NCBI RefSeq assembly: GCF_000524195.1
Contig: NW_020170463.1
Location: 243,830-307,829, forward strand
Length of the DNA stretch: 64,000 nucleotides
Origin: Echinococcus granulosus
Taxonomy: Eukaryota > Platyhelminthes > Cestoda > Cyclophyllidea > Taeniidae
Direction: 5' to 3'
Below, in pieces: positions 13,801 through 26,434 of the stretch (position 1 is its first letter; every line of letters begins with the position of its first letter). Under the pieces are notes generated by a model. That model worked only from the letters and a program-made list of their open reading frames with translations. It was not told where the DNA came from and searched no databases. The translations under genes and the position numbers were made by a program.

Positions 13801-16800
13801 AAGTATGTGCAGATTGCGGTATGGCTCACATGACTGATTTCTTGCCCCCTGTAGGCATCTGTAAGATGCATGCAAGAGTGTGAATATGTTTCTTGAATGA
13901 CGGCAGTAGCATAACAACGTATCGACTCTCCATTCGCGATAATAATGAAGAGTAGCTAGGATAAAGTAGTTGGAGGGTAATGTGTGACGAACCATTTGGC
14001 GAGGGGAATGAGGCAAACCACTCACACCCACACCAACTGCAAGTGACAATTCTTAGAAGCTGCCAGGCAGTTGAGTGTTACATGCCATCCATTAACAAGT
14101 GACAGCAAGGTTTAAAACTTCCGGTTTTTGTCCTACACTTATTCACTTCAGGGGATAAATATCTGCCGTTTGGATAGGAGCATCTGCTGATTCAATGACT
14201 GACTTGAGATGCAAATTGACTTTTGTGTTGCAGTAAACATTAAGCAAAAGAACACTTCTTTAGTCAGGTGCAAGTGTTTTGCTCACTGACCAACCCAAAC
14301 TTCTAAGGAATGAACCCCTTTGGTGTACAGAGCGGTTCACTTCACTCGATGCAGCTCTAGGCTGAGCAAGACATCCTTCGGCCCTCCTCCTTTGGTAATA
14401 TCTGAGACTAGTCAGTTAATCTGGCAGAAGAAAGTCCTTTTCAACTTGAGATTCTGTAATTAGTACTGAGAAAGGTAATCGTGTAAAGATTCGGATTTCA
14501 GAATGAGGAGACATACCGTCTCGCTTCCATTCCCTAAAGGGATTTCTTTAGGCTATAAGATACTTTTCTTGGTGACAATATACAATTAGACAAATATATG
14601 CAAAATAAATAAACAGACAGAAAAAAAGGTAAATGGTGTAAAGAGGAGTAGCTAGGACTAATTATTATTGNNNNNNNNNNNNNNNNNNNNNNNNNNNNNN
14701 NNNNNNNNNNNNNNNNNNNNNNNNNNNNNNNNNNNNNNNNNNNNNNNNNNNNNNNNNNNNNNNNNNNNNNGAGAAAACGTACCTGACAAGTGGAATTCAC
14801 AACCAGTTTGTGTCGTTCTGAGAAGTGACTATTCCTTGTAGTATAGTACTTTTAAGAAGCCTCCTCTGAAGTTGATGAATATTTGTGGTGCCTTTTTTTA
14901 CCGATGCAAACACAGACAAACATGTAGCAGTGAATTTCTTGCACGCACTATTTTCATGGTTTTCTATCATCCTAAGGGTAGATAAAGGAGTGTTACTTGC
15001 CTAAATGAGCTTTCTTGTGAGTACGCAGCATAGAATGGGGATAGTTTAACAACACCTTTCCCTTCTAACAAACTACGAACATGAGAAGTGAAGCAAATCT
15101 TCCATGGTTCCTGTTTTTCTACTTAATATTGCAGAAGTCTTTGGTTTTGAAGAAAAGATAGGTTTGTTTTGTTTAAAAAATATGCATTTTAAATAAGTTA
15201 TCAGTTGACATTTAAGCACTTTAAATAAGGCTTATTTCTTCTCTTCCCACCTGTCAGAGTGTAATATCACAATTAAACAAAAAAAGATAATTACAAAGCA
15301 ATATTTGTTAAGTGTAAAAGTTAACACCCTACTTATCACTTATAAGTAGACACCCATAACGCCGTCACTTGGGCGATTTTCTTGATTATTTGACTACCAA
15401 CTTGTAGTTCACTTTTCCCCCTAATGCCTAGATTTAGTGTTATGGAAGACCAAGGGCATCAGTGATTGCAATTTTTTGCTTGATTACTTCGAAAACTAGC
15501 CCACATTGCTTCCCTCTCTCACCCGAGGCTAATCATCCCTTCTTTCAGTTTCTTAACCACCCCTCGTTATGCAAATCACATTGTACTCCCTGCCTAATTT
15601 TTTAGGGAGTGATTTGGTCTTAATATTTAAAACTGCTTTTTGTGGCCTAAACTGCTATCTGGTTTTGGTTGCCCTAGTAACGTACTAGCGAGTCAAATGT
15701 AACATTACAAGCCAACGAAAAGCTTCTGGGTACTTGCTAACCGGGAGTGTGAGAAGACTAAAACCAAGTTTCTTTACCAAATAAAAGATGAATAGGCCTG
15801 GGTAACAGTTTCAATCAAATAAAATCTGTTTTACTAACTGAATTAACTTGATGAAGTTTTAAAATCTATCTGAATCAAAACACACTACTTCACAATACTG
15901 GCACTTGATTTACTTTCGGTCCTCGTTTATTCCTCCTTCCCATAATTTTTTTTAAAAATGTAAAATAGCTTAGTACTTTAAACTCAATTTGTCCATTTTT
16001 AGGCCATGCCCTCTGATTAATTAGGTAGGGGTAAGCCCGATCGTACAGCTAAGTGTCAAACTAAAATACACCCACGGATATAGGGAAGGTCCTGGTAATA
16101 ATAAAGTCCCAACTTTAAGATTTAAGATTTTCATTTTTCTTACTTCCTTTGTAACTAAATTAACTAGTACAACACAACTTCTCCTTCTTGGGGTGAGTAG
16201 TAAGAAGTGGTGCTGATACCTTCCTTTGATGCATTAATACAAAGTGGTTTGGCTTTTTTGAGCAGAACATGAGTTGGTTTAAACAAAACAAATAAGTGCA
16301 ATTGTCAATCAATGTTTTCGCATCATAGAGTGGTCAAAAGTTTGCAAAATGTGTTGGGTGGGAGTCAAATTTGGAACATTGCAAAAATATTTGCTAATCT
16401 TTTTAACTACTTACTTCAACGCTTCAAAGTAAAAAGTAAAAATTATTTTCATATTTAAACATATTTTAAGGTTAACTTTTTTCTTGAATATTATACTACA
16501 CTTAGAGCTACAGTAATGGAGATTTGGCTACTAGAATCTTCCCTGATGTGGTGATAACCCAGAGTTTTATGGCGGATATACTACTTACAAATTAGTAGTA
16601 GGTCTGGGAACCAATCCATTAGCACAGCTAGAAGGCCATGCTTGCAGAGTGGGTGAATGACCTGTGGAAACTGCAGTGTCCATGTTTTTAAACACACACT
16701 GAAACAAAATGTCAAACCACTGCTAAATTACATCCAACTGCCACCCAGTTTATCATTCTTACAATTTTCATGTGAAATATCGTATTTCTGGATGAGTATC

Positions 16801-19800
16801 TTCCTCGGCTACCAAAATAATACCTTTTTCAGGATGTAAGAACAAAGAAGCTTAGTTACTAAGCCATTTTTAAATGGGTAGAATGCAATTTGGTGGGAGC
16901 CGATAGGTATTAACAATGAACAATACCTGCAAACCTGACCAAGCCCTGCACCTGATTAGTTCACTAGGAAAAGCTCTGCTGAAAAGGAAGTTTCTTAGTC
17001 ACATCCATCCGCAATATCGTTGGAAAGGTCACACAATATATCATAGTACTTGTTTTGACCGCAAATTCAACTCCGTGGTGACTCTTCGGTCTCTGCTCTC
17101 TGTACATTGCTGTGATGTAGTATTGCCTCGTCTAAGTAAGGAGAGATGCAGATCAGGCTTATACGAGTTGTAGACTAATGGGTGAAGAACAGTCTTGACT
17201 TTTTTAGTTGGAAGCACTATTCGAAAACCATGGATTGTGGATATCTGGTGTTGGTGACTGGATTTTTGAGGTCACATAACAGAAATGCTCTCAAGAATAC
17301 GTCAATTTTCCCCAAGTATCCTAATATCCGAGAGCTATGAAATGGCTAGTAGTGGAGAGTGAATAGATCTTACTTAATTTAAAGTAGTACAATGCTATTT
17401 TTATAAAATGACAAAAATGCATTAATTGTACAAACTACTACCATACAAAGCGGTAGAAAATTCCTCCATCATACTGTTTCCTCCCTTACCTCATGGTTAA
17501 TCTCAACCCCCGAGAAGATTCGTGGCAGTCTAAACCGGAGGGTGTCCTCTCACAGTTTTGGAGACGACACCAAAGGGGTTACGGTCGGTGGTCACATATG
17601 TTTGCTCCGGTACTCTGTGTACTCGCTTGGGCTCTCCGGTCACCTCTTTATAGCTAGAGTATCTAGTCTATGCTTATAGCACACTGACACGTGTTTTTGG
17701 ACTAAGCTTGAATGTTTCAAAATCCACAGTCTACGATTCCTTAGGTGCGCGAACAGTCGGAAATGTCATGTTGTCTCTCTTCCAATTAAAGAATTTGACA
17801 AGGGGAAATAAACCTCCATGGAGGATAATAGGGTGTCGCAATGTGACAATCAAAAATCAACATCCAGCTCACATTTCCATTCCAATGGGACAAATTATTT
17901 GCTTCCTTCAGTATATTTAGATCGAAATAAGAGTTGACTAATAATTACCTATTAATTGAAGTCGGTTTTACTACCTTTTTATTCTCTAAAAGTAATTCAT
18001 AATGCCACAAAAATGAAAGAAGGGAACACGGCGTTCATTGACACACAGAGAAGTTGAGCGGATACAAAGGACTTGGTCAAAAAATTCACTTTTCTTAGGG
18101 AAGCGGTCAAACATGTTGTATTCTAAGTGAGCGTTACAAGTGGTTGCCCATTTTTCGCCCTCAGTCATTAAATACGACCTCTAGGTGCGAATACTGGAGG
18201 AGCTACTAGAAGGGCTTGCTGCCTGCTGACAAAACTTGAGAAATTTTTCCCTGACGCACAGTTGCATGGGGAAAAGAATTAAACAAATCCATGCCGACTG
18301 CTGTAACGATAACAAACTGCAATTGTACTGAGCACGGTGTTTGCTTCACGCAACTCGAATTGGACCATGAGAATTTGGCAAAGGTAGGAAAATGTCGCTT
18401 TGACAGTTGGTCAAGCCATTTTGGCCTGTTTAACAAGCAGCAGAAGGAGTTATGCTAAGTCACTGGGACAGGATTTGAGAAGAGTGACAATGCATGATGA
18501 CATATTTGCTAACAAAGTTTCAGAGGAGTAGCAACTCCTCATAGTCCACAAAACAAGTGGTTTTTAAATGTTTTGCTGTCTGATATAAGGAAAATCACAA
18601 AACTAGTCCCAAGCCTTGAGCATCCCCAACCCGGAGGATTGAGCTTGAGATACACAGGTTGTCACAACCTGGCATATAAACCATCACCTTTCTAACAACA
18701 AAATCGGTATGCATTGTTCGATGAGATTCTCAAAAAATTGACAAAATTTAAATGTTTTGGTCTTTCTTTTTGGCAGTCGATACCGCTAGTGACGTTAACT
18801 TAAGGGAGGCTAGCGGACACTTTGAACCAACAGGTACAACTAAATAGGGTACTTTTCTTGAGGCGGATCCGTAGGAAAGTTGTAAGTGAGAGGCAAATAG
18901 GAGGATAATTGTTAATTTTGAGGTGTAACCTTCTTAAATCTTATATTTTTGATATCCGCCTTTATAAAGGCACAATCTCAACTGTTCCATGCAAGGAACT
19001 CGAAAAAATCTCTACGATAGTACTTGAGACAGTGATAAAATCACAGTCAGTTTTCTATCTTTTATGACTCAAAAAAGAGCTTCCTTCCCTCTTTAAAAAT
19101 CCTTTTTTTGTTTATCATTTATTAGTCACATAAGTTAGCCGGGAAAATGAAAGAAGAAGGTTCCCTCCGCCCCTTGGGAGAAGCAAAATCACCCAGCCAA
19201 GTCCGCCCTATTGTCATCCAAAAAATTATTTTTGCTAGGTCTTTGCAGCTTCGATTTTATTGTGTTTCATTGGAATTTGTGCGCTAAAAGGGGTAGGATA
19301 AAAATAGTTGACCTTCCTTATAATCATGACAGAGCTACTAAATCAAAGGAGGGGTTAAAATCTACGAGGTTGGCGCCAACTTATTCGGAACTAAGTTAGC
19401 GCCCATTTATCTATTCAATTTTATAGCGTTTTGGAAGTCTTAGTTTTCTGTAGTTTTTAAGCAGCTACTTAAATCCCTTACTTTTGAAAAGAAAGAGGTA
19501 ACTTGGGCACTTCTGGATAATTAGGTGGTATACCAAAATCATGGCTGGAATTACCTTGAAATAACTTTTATCGCTCCTCGTTAAACAAGAAGGTGATGAA
19601 TTGAAATTAAAAAAAACAATGGATCTTTAAAAAGTTTTACCGAGAATAGGAATGCTTCTTAGCAAGTTAATGTTTTCCTCAGACGAATTGAATACTAAAA
19701 GCCTTTGACGATTTTAACTGCTCAGCTATGCTGTCAGAAGGGGTAAACTGGCAGCATCTGGTCTAGACACAAAGACTTAACTAAATTTTGTTAACTTTGA

Positions 19801-21068
19801 AAAAAAAGTTGCAAATTTTGGCTTGAATAAGTGTTACGTTAATGGGAGAAAGAGGTAAGATTTAGCGGGAAGAAATGAAAGAAATTTTGGGACAAGAAGG
19901 ACCGCCTAGTGACAAAAAAACAAGGTGAATTAAATGTGGGCGATTGTTGACCCTGTAAATTAGGGTTAGATGGTCAAGGGTTGATCGTCAATCTTCTCCA
20001 TTGGCATATGGAAAATGCAAAGAACACCCAGGTGGCGATTTTTAGCCATTTCATGATTAACAGTCTGGTTGCTAAATATGCTTTGTAATTCTTCTTTAAA
20101 ATTTTCAGGAAATACGATCCACCTGGTAGTTTATTCTCACCAGGTCAATTTATCTATAAACACGTAGTGAAATGGCCGCAGCACCACGTTTTGTCTTCAG
20201 ATTTTTTGAAACCAAAATCCGCAGATCTAGCTGGGAAAGTCTTACATTTTAGCTACTGTCTCACCTCTATGGAATGTATGTCTGAAGTCACTAGATGGGT
20301 GCGTTAAACATTCTTTAATCTTGCTGAATGGATCGGTGATTCCACTGACTCTCGAAGTGCTTTAATCTCCTAGGTCTTCATGCAGACGGGAAATTAAGGC
20401 GTTTTGCTCACCGCTGTCTAGCGACCGCAGTTAAAGGGCAATCCGTTAAAGTAAAACAAAACTGTCCATCACAAGGTATTACGTACTTCTAGAAGCCAGC
20501 CCAACGCTTGCCCAGCGTGGCAATAAAGGCATTCAGCACCACAGTGTGATAAAGAAAGACCGGTTTGACCGAAAACACTAGTTTTCTTTAAGATTAGATA
20601 AGCTAAAACTAATAATTTTTGCCGGAAAACTAATTAATTCCCTTGGAAGAAGAATTGAATACCTTTTTAGCCTAAACAACTCTATTTTCTGTATACGAAC
20701 AGCTAGGCAGTTTTAAAAATTATGCTTTCAGGATATAAATATTTAAAAGAAAAGACGCATAGTGGGAGGCCATTTCCAACCAAAAATGCAATGTAGATTT
20801 CATAGGAAAAGTAAAAAATCTAAATGTCGACAAAAAAACTCTGCATAAAAAACAAGTCTCCAGGAGAGCTCACTCACTCCTCATTAACCTTGTTGTAGGT
20901 CGGTCGGAGATTAAAGGCCTGACTGACTCTTCTTCCCATGCGTAGAAAAATATCCCCAGTGCCACTGCCAAATTTACCGGATCTTCCGGTGGCATAGGGA
21001 ACACCCAAGTTGGAGGAAAGGGAGGGTGCCGTGGATGAGAGGTAGGAATCCTCGAGCGGCCTATTCAT
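1580..21068 (-). CDS. TRPC-type transient receptor potential cation channel, 5' part of gene (continues off the left edge)
   Basis: This is a gene for a plasma-membrane cation channel of the TRPC family, which in animals conducts calcium and sodium downstream of phospholipase C. Seen: exons 21068-20878, 12322-12220, 10675-10019, 8397-8224, 3690-3459 and 1861-1580 join with matching phases (2, 0, 0, 0, then a gap, then 1, 1). They encode a start Met, an ankyrin-repeat region around residues 99-260, the post-ankyrin signature with HSRSRLN-type motif KRSRSRLNAYRALASP near residue 270, the helical linker with MDLCRGTQEVEAV, and segments S1, S2 and S3. Known: this order is that of TRPC channels. 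The pore, the EWKFAR-type TRP box and the calmodulin-binding tail are absent from the window. The pre-S1 segment was not located securely. The first exon lies 8.5 kb from the second, and its start Met was chosen because it opens an ORF ending at a strong GTGAGT donor. Confidence 0.92.
3459..3690 (-). CDS. TRPC-like gene, exon with S1 and start of S2
   Basis: The exon starts after CTCTTGCAG and encodes LTRAMRCPATKFATHCISHF. This corresponds to the TRPC stretch R.MR.P..KF..H leading into membrane segment S1 (FLFLILLSAATF). An acidic extracellular loop follows (EENYDIHEDYNADERTV), then S2 (THVQVCIVLWIAG). It ends in phase 1 at GCAG|GTACGA, and the split Gly codon is completed by the next exon. 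Confidence 0.85.
4126..4165 (-). CDS. candidate TRPC-like micro-exon before S1
   Basis: A 40-nt segment lies between a strong acceptor (CTTTTCCTGCAG) and a GTATGA donor. It would carry phase 2 from the CQQ candidate into phase 0 of the S1 exon, reading PSSLCGLALTMPS. This is shorter than the usual pre-S1 hydrophobic segment, so part of that region would still be missing. It is supported only by splice sites and phase. Confidence 0.2.
4710..4744 (-). CDS. candidate small TRPC-like exon (CQQ motif)
   Basis: After a GCAG acceptor this segment reads FFTHCQQRLYC, which lines up with the TRPC motif KKFVAHPxCQQxL that should follow exon 4 directly (KK|FFTH--CQQRL). Two residues are missing relative to the usual motif. 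The phase fits exon 4, and the first plausible donor (GTGGGG) leaves phase 2. The pyrimidine tract is poor and the segment is very short, so this may be chance. Confidence 0.3.
8224..8397 (-). CDS. TRPC-like gene, exon 4: linker helices
   Basis: The exon encodes 58 codons in phase 0 at both ends, from REYLTLVEQCMNFACEMMDL to LRLAIRFEEKK. It matches the TRPC linker (C..FA..LLD.CR...EVE.VL ... RL.LAI.....K) that precedes the conserved KKFVAHPxCQQ motif. The acceptor is TTTTAG and the donor AAG|GTGAAA. Confidence 0.93.
10019..10675 (-). CDS. TRPC-like gene, exon 3: ankyrin repeats and TRP_2 segment
   Basis: This 219-codon exon is the main evidence for the family. It opens LTDEERVYLNAASIGDVGVI, followed by ankyrin-type NVNCVDYMGRNALHLAVDSE and the TRPC-specific FSPDITPLILSAHYNNHEMV. 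Next come a CQCTDC cysteine cluster and the KRSRSRLNAYRALASPAYMA signature with the ALSSPDP motif. It ends EIEKEFK at a GTTCGA donor in phase 0. Length and motif order match TRPC channels of other animals. The region forms the cytosolic N-terminal domain that assembles the tetramer. Confidence 0.96.
12220..12322 (-). CDS. TRPC-like gene, exon 2
   Basis: The exon follows a TTTTAG acceptor and ends at AGG|GTGAGT. Its 34 whole codons include an internal Met (12297, MSDLKDATSASKK) that could serve as an alternative start. It ends FTNFEDVR and runs in phase 0 into LTDEERVYLNAA of the next exon. That sequence matches the (L)(S/T)DEE.(R/Y)(Y)LNA entry into the ankyrin region of TRPC proteins. Confidence 0.75.
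12323..20877. other. 8.5 kb first intron of the TRPC-like gene
   Basis: The intron is AT-rich with only short, unconvincing open stretches on either strand and no recognised repeat. It contains the first assembly gap. Large first introns often hold transcriptional control elements, but none can be named here. Confidence 0.5.
14671..14770. other. assembly gap (100 N)
   Basis: Exactly 100 undetermined bases, the usual placeholder for a gap of unknown size. The true distance across this intron is therefore unknown. Confidence 0.99.
20878..21068 (-). CDS. TRPC-like gene, exon 1 (N-terminus)
   Basis: A 191-nt open segment begins MNRPLEDSYLSSTAPSLSSN and ends at a GTGAGT donor in phase 2. It joins in frame to the next exon (giving ...VNEEPLHGFQLSM). 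The Ser/Gly/Arg-rich sequence has no recognised domain; a divergent, probably flexible N-terminus is normal in TRPC channels. Assignment to this gene rests on strand, phase and absence of another partner, so it is less certain than the ankyrin exon. The alternative is that translation starts at the Met in exon 2 (12297), and that this exon belongs to another isoform. Confidence 0.65.
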
Positions 21069-24000
21069 TGCCCTTGGTAATAACTCCAGTTAAGGATCAA
21101 TTCGAATACAAGAAAACCTGAGTTCATAGTCCTAAGTGTCACTGTCTTGTATGCCTGTACATCTCCTAACGAATGGTAGCCTAGCCCTCATCTCCAGCCA
21201 ATGGCATTCATCCCGAGTGCATTTCCACGTTTATGTTGCTCTCTCGAGAGGGAGGGAGAGTCATATCATCTCTTCCAATGTCAGTAATGTTTATCATGAT
21301 ATCCGGGTTTATATGTTTGATGTGATTTCTCAGTAATCACAGACTAAGCAATCAAACTGTTTTTCCTTTTTCATTGAACCGACGTAATTTAACTTCTCCA
21401 CACCATCGATAGGGACTACTGACTATCCATGTGAAATGCGGACTGCCTAAAGTCCGTGGACCTGCTATCCGGCGTCTATTGGTCAAAATTACATTACCAT
21501 TTAAGAATTTCTTGCTGTTGTCAATGGACTCGAATGACATGCAACTGATCCTGGGTGGCATAAACCTTCCCTGCGGTTGGTGATATAGCTTGCTATAAAC
21601 TTGTAGAGACCTGTTAAAGGTCTCTACGGACATTACAAAGCAAAGGCAACTCTTAATTATGGTCTCCATCACTATTACTTCATTTTAACTCCCTTATTCA
21701 CAAATCTAGGTTGAACAAGGTGGATGCCACTCTAGGTTGTCTGTTTGACTCGGTTCCACCGCCATGGCTCTGTGGAGAGGGTGAGGTGTGGTAGCAGAAG
21801 AAAGTACCGCCTAGAAAGTGTGATAAAGCCATTCAAACGAGGGCGTATTACAATCTGGAGAATTCCGCCTTAAAAAGATACCGCGCAAATGGGTGTCACA
21901 TGCTAAGCATCATAATATAACAATAAGGTGGCACCTCATTCCTTCTTCCTCACGACTTGACCTAGAGAAGAATTGGAAAGAAGAGGGAGGTTCTGGCCTA
22001 TCACCATTCTCCATTTTCGTTTTCCTCTACTAGCATTCAACCTAGCGATTAGCACCTTTTTGTTGACATTGGAGTTGGACAGTTGTCTGGACGCGTGTGA
22101 AAAGGGGAAAGACGGTCAGCAGAAAAAGAAGTGCGATGGCAAAAAGGGAGGCAGTCAAGGCTTGCAAGTTTGTTTTCTTAGAGTGACAAAAGGCCAACTT
22201 GCGTCTTGTTAGCCCTGACTTCAGAGAAGAGAACAGTTGTAGGAGCATTTTGCTGTTAGCAGCTTTTACTCTTCAAAGGAATTATTTAGTTACCTTTTAT
22301 ATTTTCTCCTATTTTTAGTTGTGGCTTGATTCCTGAAAGTAAACATTCCTGTTTTCTGTTCTCCCTATTTCTAATTGCCTTTATGACCACTTTTGGGGTT
22401 GTAAATTTTCGGAAAGCACAAATTATTTTAAATCGTTTCAAATTGTAAGCTGTATTTTTTTATTAATACTCAAAGAGTTTTTTAAAGTCAATAGTACCTC
22501 CATCTATTTTACTAGACCCTATCAAGAAATAGCAGATTCAGACCTCCTATCACATGTCCCGTAAGGATGTATTTACCGGGTCGTCATAAGCATAGCCAAT
22601 CATAATCTAAGTTATTAAAAGAGCAATTTACTTGTTTTCTCCATGGGAGAGGGTACAAAATATCGCCATTAACTCCGCAATCTGATGTGCCACCCGATAA
22701 GGCACGCTCTTAGTTCCACCACCGGAGATTTAACTGTCCAAGTGTCGAGCTTCACTGCTTACGGGTAAATAAAATTCCATTTGATTGCAGAACACTTGCC
22801 GGTTCAACCCTCTTTATGACGGGCCCGTGCGATTGGCAGTTCAAAGAGGATTGCGAGTTGAGGGTAAGACTGTGTTTTTTCGGTATGAAAAAGCACCTCC
22901 TGTTTAGTGGGTCACTCAAGGCGTCACTGAGGTGAATAAGTGATCCTACCCACAGCTTACATAAAGCTCAATTTACCAGGAAACATATCTTTATCTACTC
23001 CCTTATTTTTCGTCCATTATTACTCGGATCTACCTAATTTTAGCGTGTCGGTGGAAGCTAAGTGTCTAACATTACCGTTGTTTAAGCACGCTTTAGCCTT
23101 CGCAGTCCGGTTTTAAAATTCTCTCCTCGTCTGTGCATTGCATTTCATTCTTTTTGTTCACTTTTCTGGCTGTATTTTGAAACCGCATTAGCCTTCCACT
23201 CTTACCGTTTCCATAGTTGAGCGTGATAAAAACGCTTTAATTTGATTTGAAGATAATAAATGCTGATTTTTTCACCACTTTTCTATCTTAACACCTAATT
23301 ATCAACTAAAATAATTGTTTGTATCCCCTTTCACAAATGGAAAAGTGGAGCAGAAGTTGCCACTTGAATACTTAAAGGAATTTTGAGGGATGCGAAGCCG
23401 ACTTATACATTTGTTGTTCCAAAATCAGGTCCTGGTCTTGTTTTTGGTTCTCTGAATTGCAATTTCTAGGAAGAGGATTTAAAAGTAACCTGCAGTTTAC
23501 TGGATTCATTGGCAAACTTCCACTAATTTTACTTGATCTAGGAATTTGAAAGAACAATTCCGCTTTTACTGCCTCTTGATTAGTATTAAGAAATTGAATT
23601 TGTGCAGGCTCGTGGAGGAATAGGCCCACTTTGGCTAGAAGTAGTATCCGTTGATGCCGTTGTTGGTACCCAAAAACTAAATGAAAATGGAAAGAGGCAG
23701 GGGTCATTTCAATCTTTTCACCACCGCAAGTTTTCAAAAGCTAGCTTAGATTCCTGCAAGTTGATTCTGTTTCTATTATCTCACCTGAATTTTCCCAACT
23801 GTCTGTTCTGCTTCGTATGTACTCATTAGAGTAACTAATGGCAAAGCTAAGAAAAAGTGATGATACTTAATTGAATCTCCATAAAAAGAATACGGCGGAT
23901 GAGAATGAGGATGGAGATAAGGATTAGGATAAGGCAGTACTTCCTTCTTTTTGCCCTTCCTTTCTCTCGGTGTGCCCCCTCCCTCACTCCATTCCTCTCA

Positions 24001-25639
24001 GGTCCTCCCTCCTTCCCTCCCTCCCTAAAGTACAAATCTTCACATGCGTCACCTTCAATTACACCCTCAGGGGAATGAGGAACGAGATCTGAGTTGATAG
24101 GTTCCACATTGTGTTGCCTTGTGTTAATAGGACGAAAATAGGGGCTTGTCTGACACACCTTCCATTCGCATAGATATTTAAAGGGTTTGTAATCTTGGTC
24201 GCATGAGTGGTTTGGTCCACAGGAAGTGAACAATTACGTGCACCATCAACTAGACATAGAAGTTACTGGTGAGCAGCGAGTGATACGTAGTTGGTGAATT
24301 GCTTTGTCACAAGTGACATGTTGATGTGGAATGCAATACGTAGCCTGATGCATAAAGTTTCCTAGCATCTCTCATAACTAGGCTTTCCCACTCAAGGAAA
24401 ATACTTCACATCGAGTGTTTCTAAAGGTCCTTCTTTATAACTTACCTCAGTTACTTAAAGGTATCATTAGTGATGTGGCATTTAGAATAGAGGAACTTCC
24501 TAAACCTGATCTATCCATCTCTGATTGGTAAAGTGGCGGGGAAAAGGCTCTTTCCAAATATTACAGAAGGAGCCTTGGGAGGGGTCTCTCCAACCCCACC
24601 CCTAAAAAGGGGTCAAACAGCACCCCAGCATATCCGCCAGGTTTGTTTAACCAACATTTTTTGATACAGGGCCCCAAAATAGGACGAAAATTTTGCAAGA
24701 CACAACAGACATAGTCGAGAACTTGGTCTCTATCTACCTTTTGAGAGGTTGTTTCAAAACAATAGCTCGCATCATACCAATCCTCACAAATTACATGATA
24801 TTGTTGCAGAAAACTAAACCGAAGTTGTTGAACACTTTATAGTCATCCCTGACTAAACCCTGTCCACATTAAAATATACTATTTAATCGAAACTAGACTT
24901 TTGGTTCGTAGACGACAAGTTATTCCGCAGCCCTGAAATTCAATGTTTTGAAGGTTGCATGCACCATGTCTTTCATCCTTAAGATATCCCCCTTCTCTTC
25001 ACAGCTTAGTTACGTTGAAATTAAATGATTATTTATTGTCTGTAATTCTGTTGAAATATCTCTCTCAGCCACAGCATCATGCAGTGAACTTTAGTAAGTA
25101 TTTTGACCTCCGAACAGTGTAATGTTGACATATGCAGGACATTTAAAGCTTCGCAAGTACTGCTGGTTTACCCTAGAGTCTGTTTAATTACCATTCCATG
25201 CGGTGAAATTAATTTGTTGACCAGCTCACTATACTTAAATGGTGAGCATTTTGGTTACAAACAACTAATGTTTTATACTTGTTACCACTTTCCACAAAAC
25301 GTTCACTTTATTTTCCACTTACTGGACAAAAAAGAACTCGTGTAAGCACCTTATTCTTCAAAATGTGTCCCTGTTTTCGCCCCGAGACTACATTCGACAT
25401 CAATAAGTTAACGAAAGAGGCGGAGAAGGCGGAGAAAGAAGAGGAGCCGCGGAGTGGATTATTAATACTTTTAGCTGAATTTCTAATTAGAGAGCGTTTT
25501 ATTGGGTCACGTTTTCGACTAGGCTATTATGCCTCCTTCACACCAACTATGGTTACTAGCCAACAGATAATAATGCCTCTACTTTCGGAAAATCTGTTGT
25601 AAGGAGCGTTGAAAAGGAAAACAAATGAAAGACCAAAAA
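21069..25639. other. intergenic region upstream of the TRPC-like gene
   Basis: No convincing gene on either strand. The stretch before the channel start should hold its promoter, but no specific element can be supported. A dispersed repeat copy and a pyrimidine-rich tract (about 23940-24030, CCCTCCCT-type) lie near the right end. Confidence 0.5.
23830..24170 (+). repeat. dispersed repeat family 2, copy 1
   Basis: About 340 bp resembles the copy at 29760-30095 in the same order. Shared landmarks are AATGGCAAAGCTAAGAAAAA-like, then GGATGAGAATGAGGATG-like, TTAGG(C)A, a CCTCCCTCCCTAA tract, GATCTGAGTT, GGTTCCACATTGTGTTGCC-like and CACCTTCC. Neither copy is part of the LTR element nearby and neither encodes a protein. 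Orientation is arbitrary. It could be a decayed SINE-like or other non-autonomous element. Confidence 0.6.
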
Positions 25640-26434
25640 GGAGTAGTTCTTTGAATCATCCCTGGAGACGGAAGAAGGCATTACGCTTAGGGATAACGTG
25701 CATTGCCAAAGTAAAGGAGGGTTGGGCGCTGATGCCATGGACCCGGAACCCATGCCGCCCAGCAGAACAGTCAAGGTGGAGCCTCAAGTGTCCTCATAAG
25801 CAAAAAGAAGTTGAACAAGAAATTAAATTATTGCATAGCCCCCTCTTCTTCTTGAGTGTTACCTCATGCACTCCTATCGGTCACCCTCCCGCGTCAGCCA
25901 TCACAACGTAGCCAGTGCTGTGAGAAAAACATCTGCAGACCAACCTCGCCAGCCGTTGAATTAGCGTGCAAGTGAGAAGGCATTCGATTGCAGTGTAACT
26001 AATTCCTCTTGGCAGTATCACTGGAGCTGGAGTTTTGTCCTGTATGGGAACTGCACTGGAGTGAGGACGAGTTAACCTACTGGTCACACACATGTTCATC
26101 GCTAGTCAGAGGAATACCGGTCTAAAGCAGAGTCATTTAACAAAGGATGGGGTTTAACATATTTCCGTGGCAATAGGATTTCATGGTTGTTCTTTCCTGC
26201 TACTCTGTTCTCACTTCATTCCTATCCAGTCGTGCATCTATTAGGATTATATTCAGGTGGTAGAGATGGAGGAGGTAGGGTAAGATTACTTAGTTGACAT
26301 CTTCATGCAGGTACCGTAGATAGATCCGTAAAGAATTTTTACAGATGGTTCACGACCACGCATAGTGATGCTTTATTCGTTTGCAGATTTCTTGCAAAAT
26401 ACGGTACCGATGTTGTTGCCGAAAATAGACGTAG
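25640..26434 (+). mobile_element. TRIM-like LTR element, copy A (5' LTR plus partial internal region)
   Basis: A diverged 5' LTR (to about 25818, ending near GTTGAACAAGAA) is followed by the family's internal sequence. Landmarks are AGCCCCCTCTTC, CGCGTCAGCCATCAC, GGAGTTTTGTCCTGTATGGG, GGGGTTTAACATATTTCCGT and GATGGTTCACGACCA. The copy breaks off after GTTGTTGCCGAAAATAGACG, where copy B begins. No open frame codes for a retroelement protein. Confidence 0.7.

Noticed and set aside
13455..14049. Minus-strand open frames in the first TRPC-like intron
   Set aside because: No domain, no compatible splice sites and no family resemblance.
22785..22850. tRNA-like T-loop (GGTTCAACCC) in intergenic sequence
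   Set aside because: No acceptor stem, D arm or anticodon arm can be folded around it.
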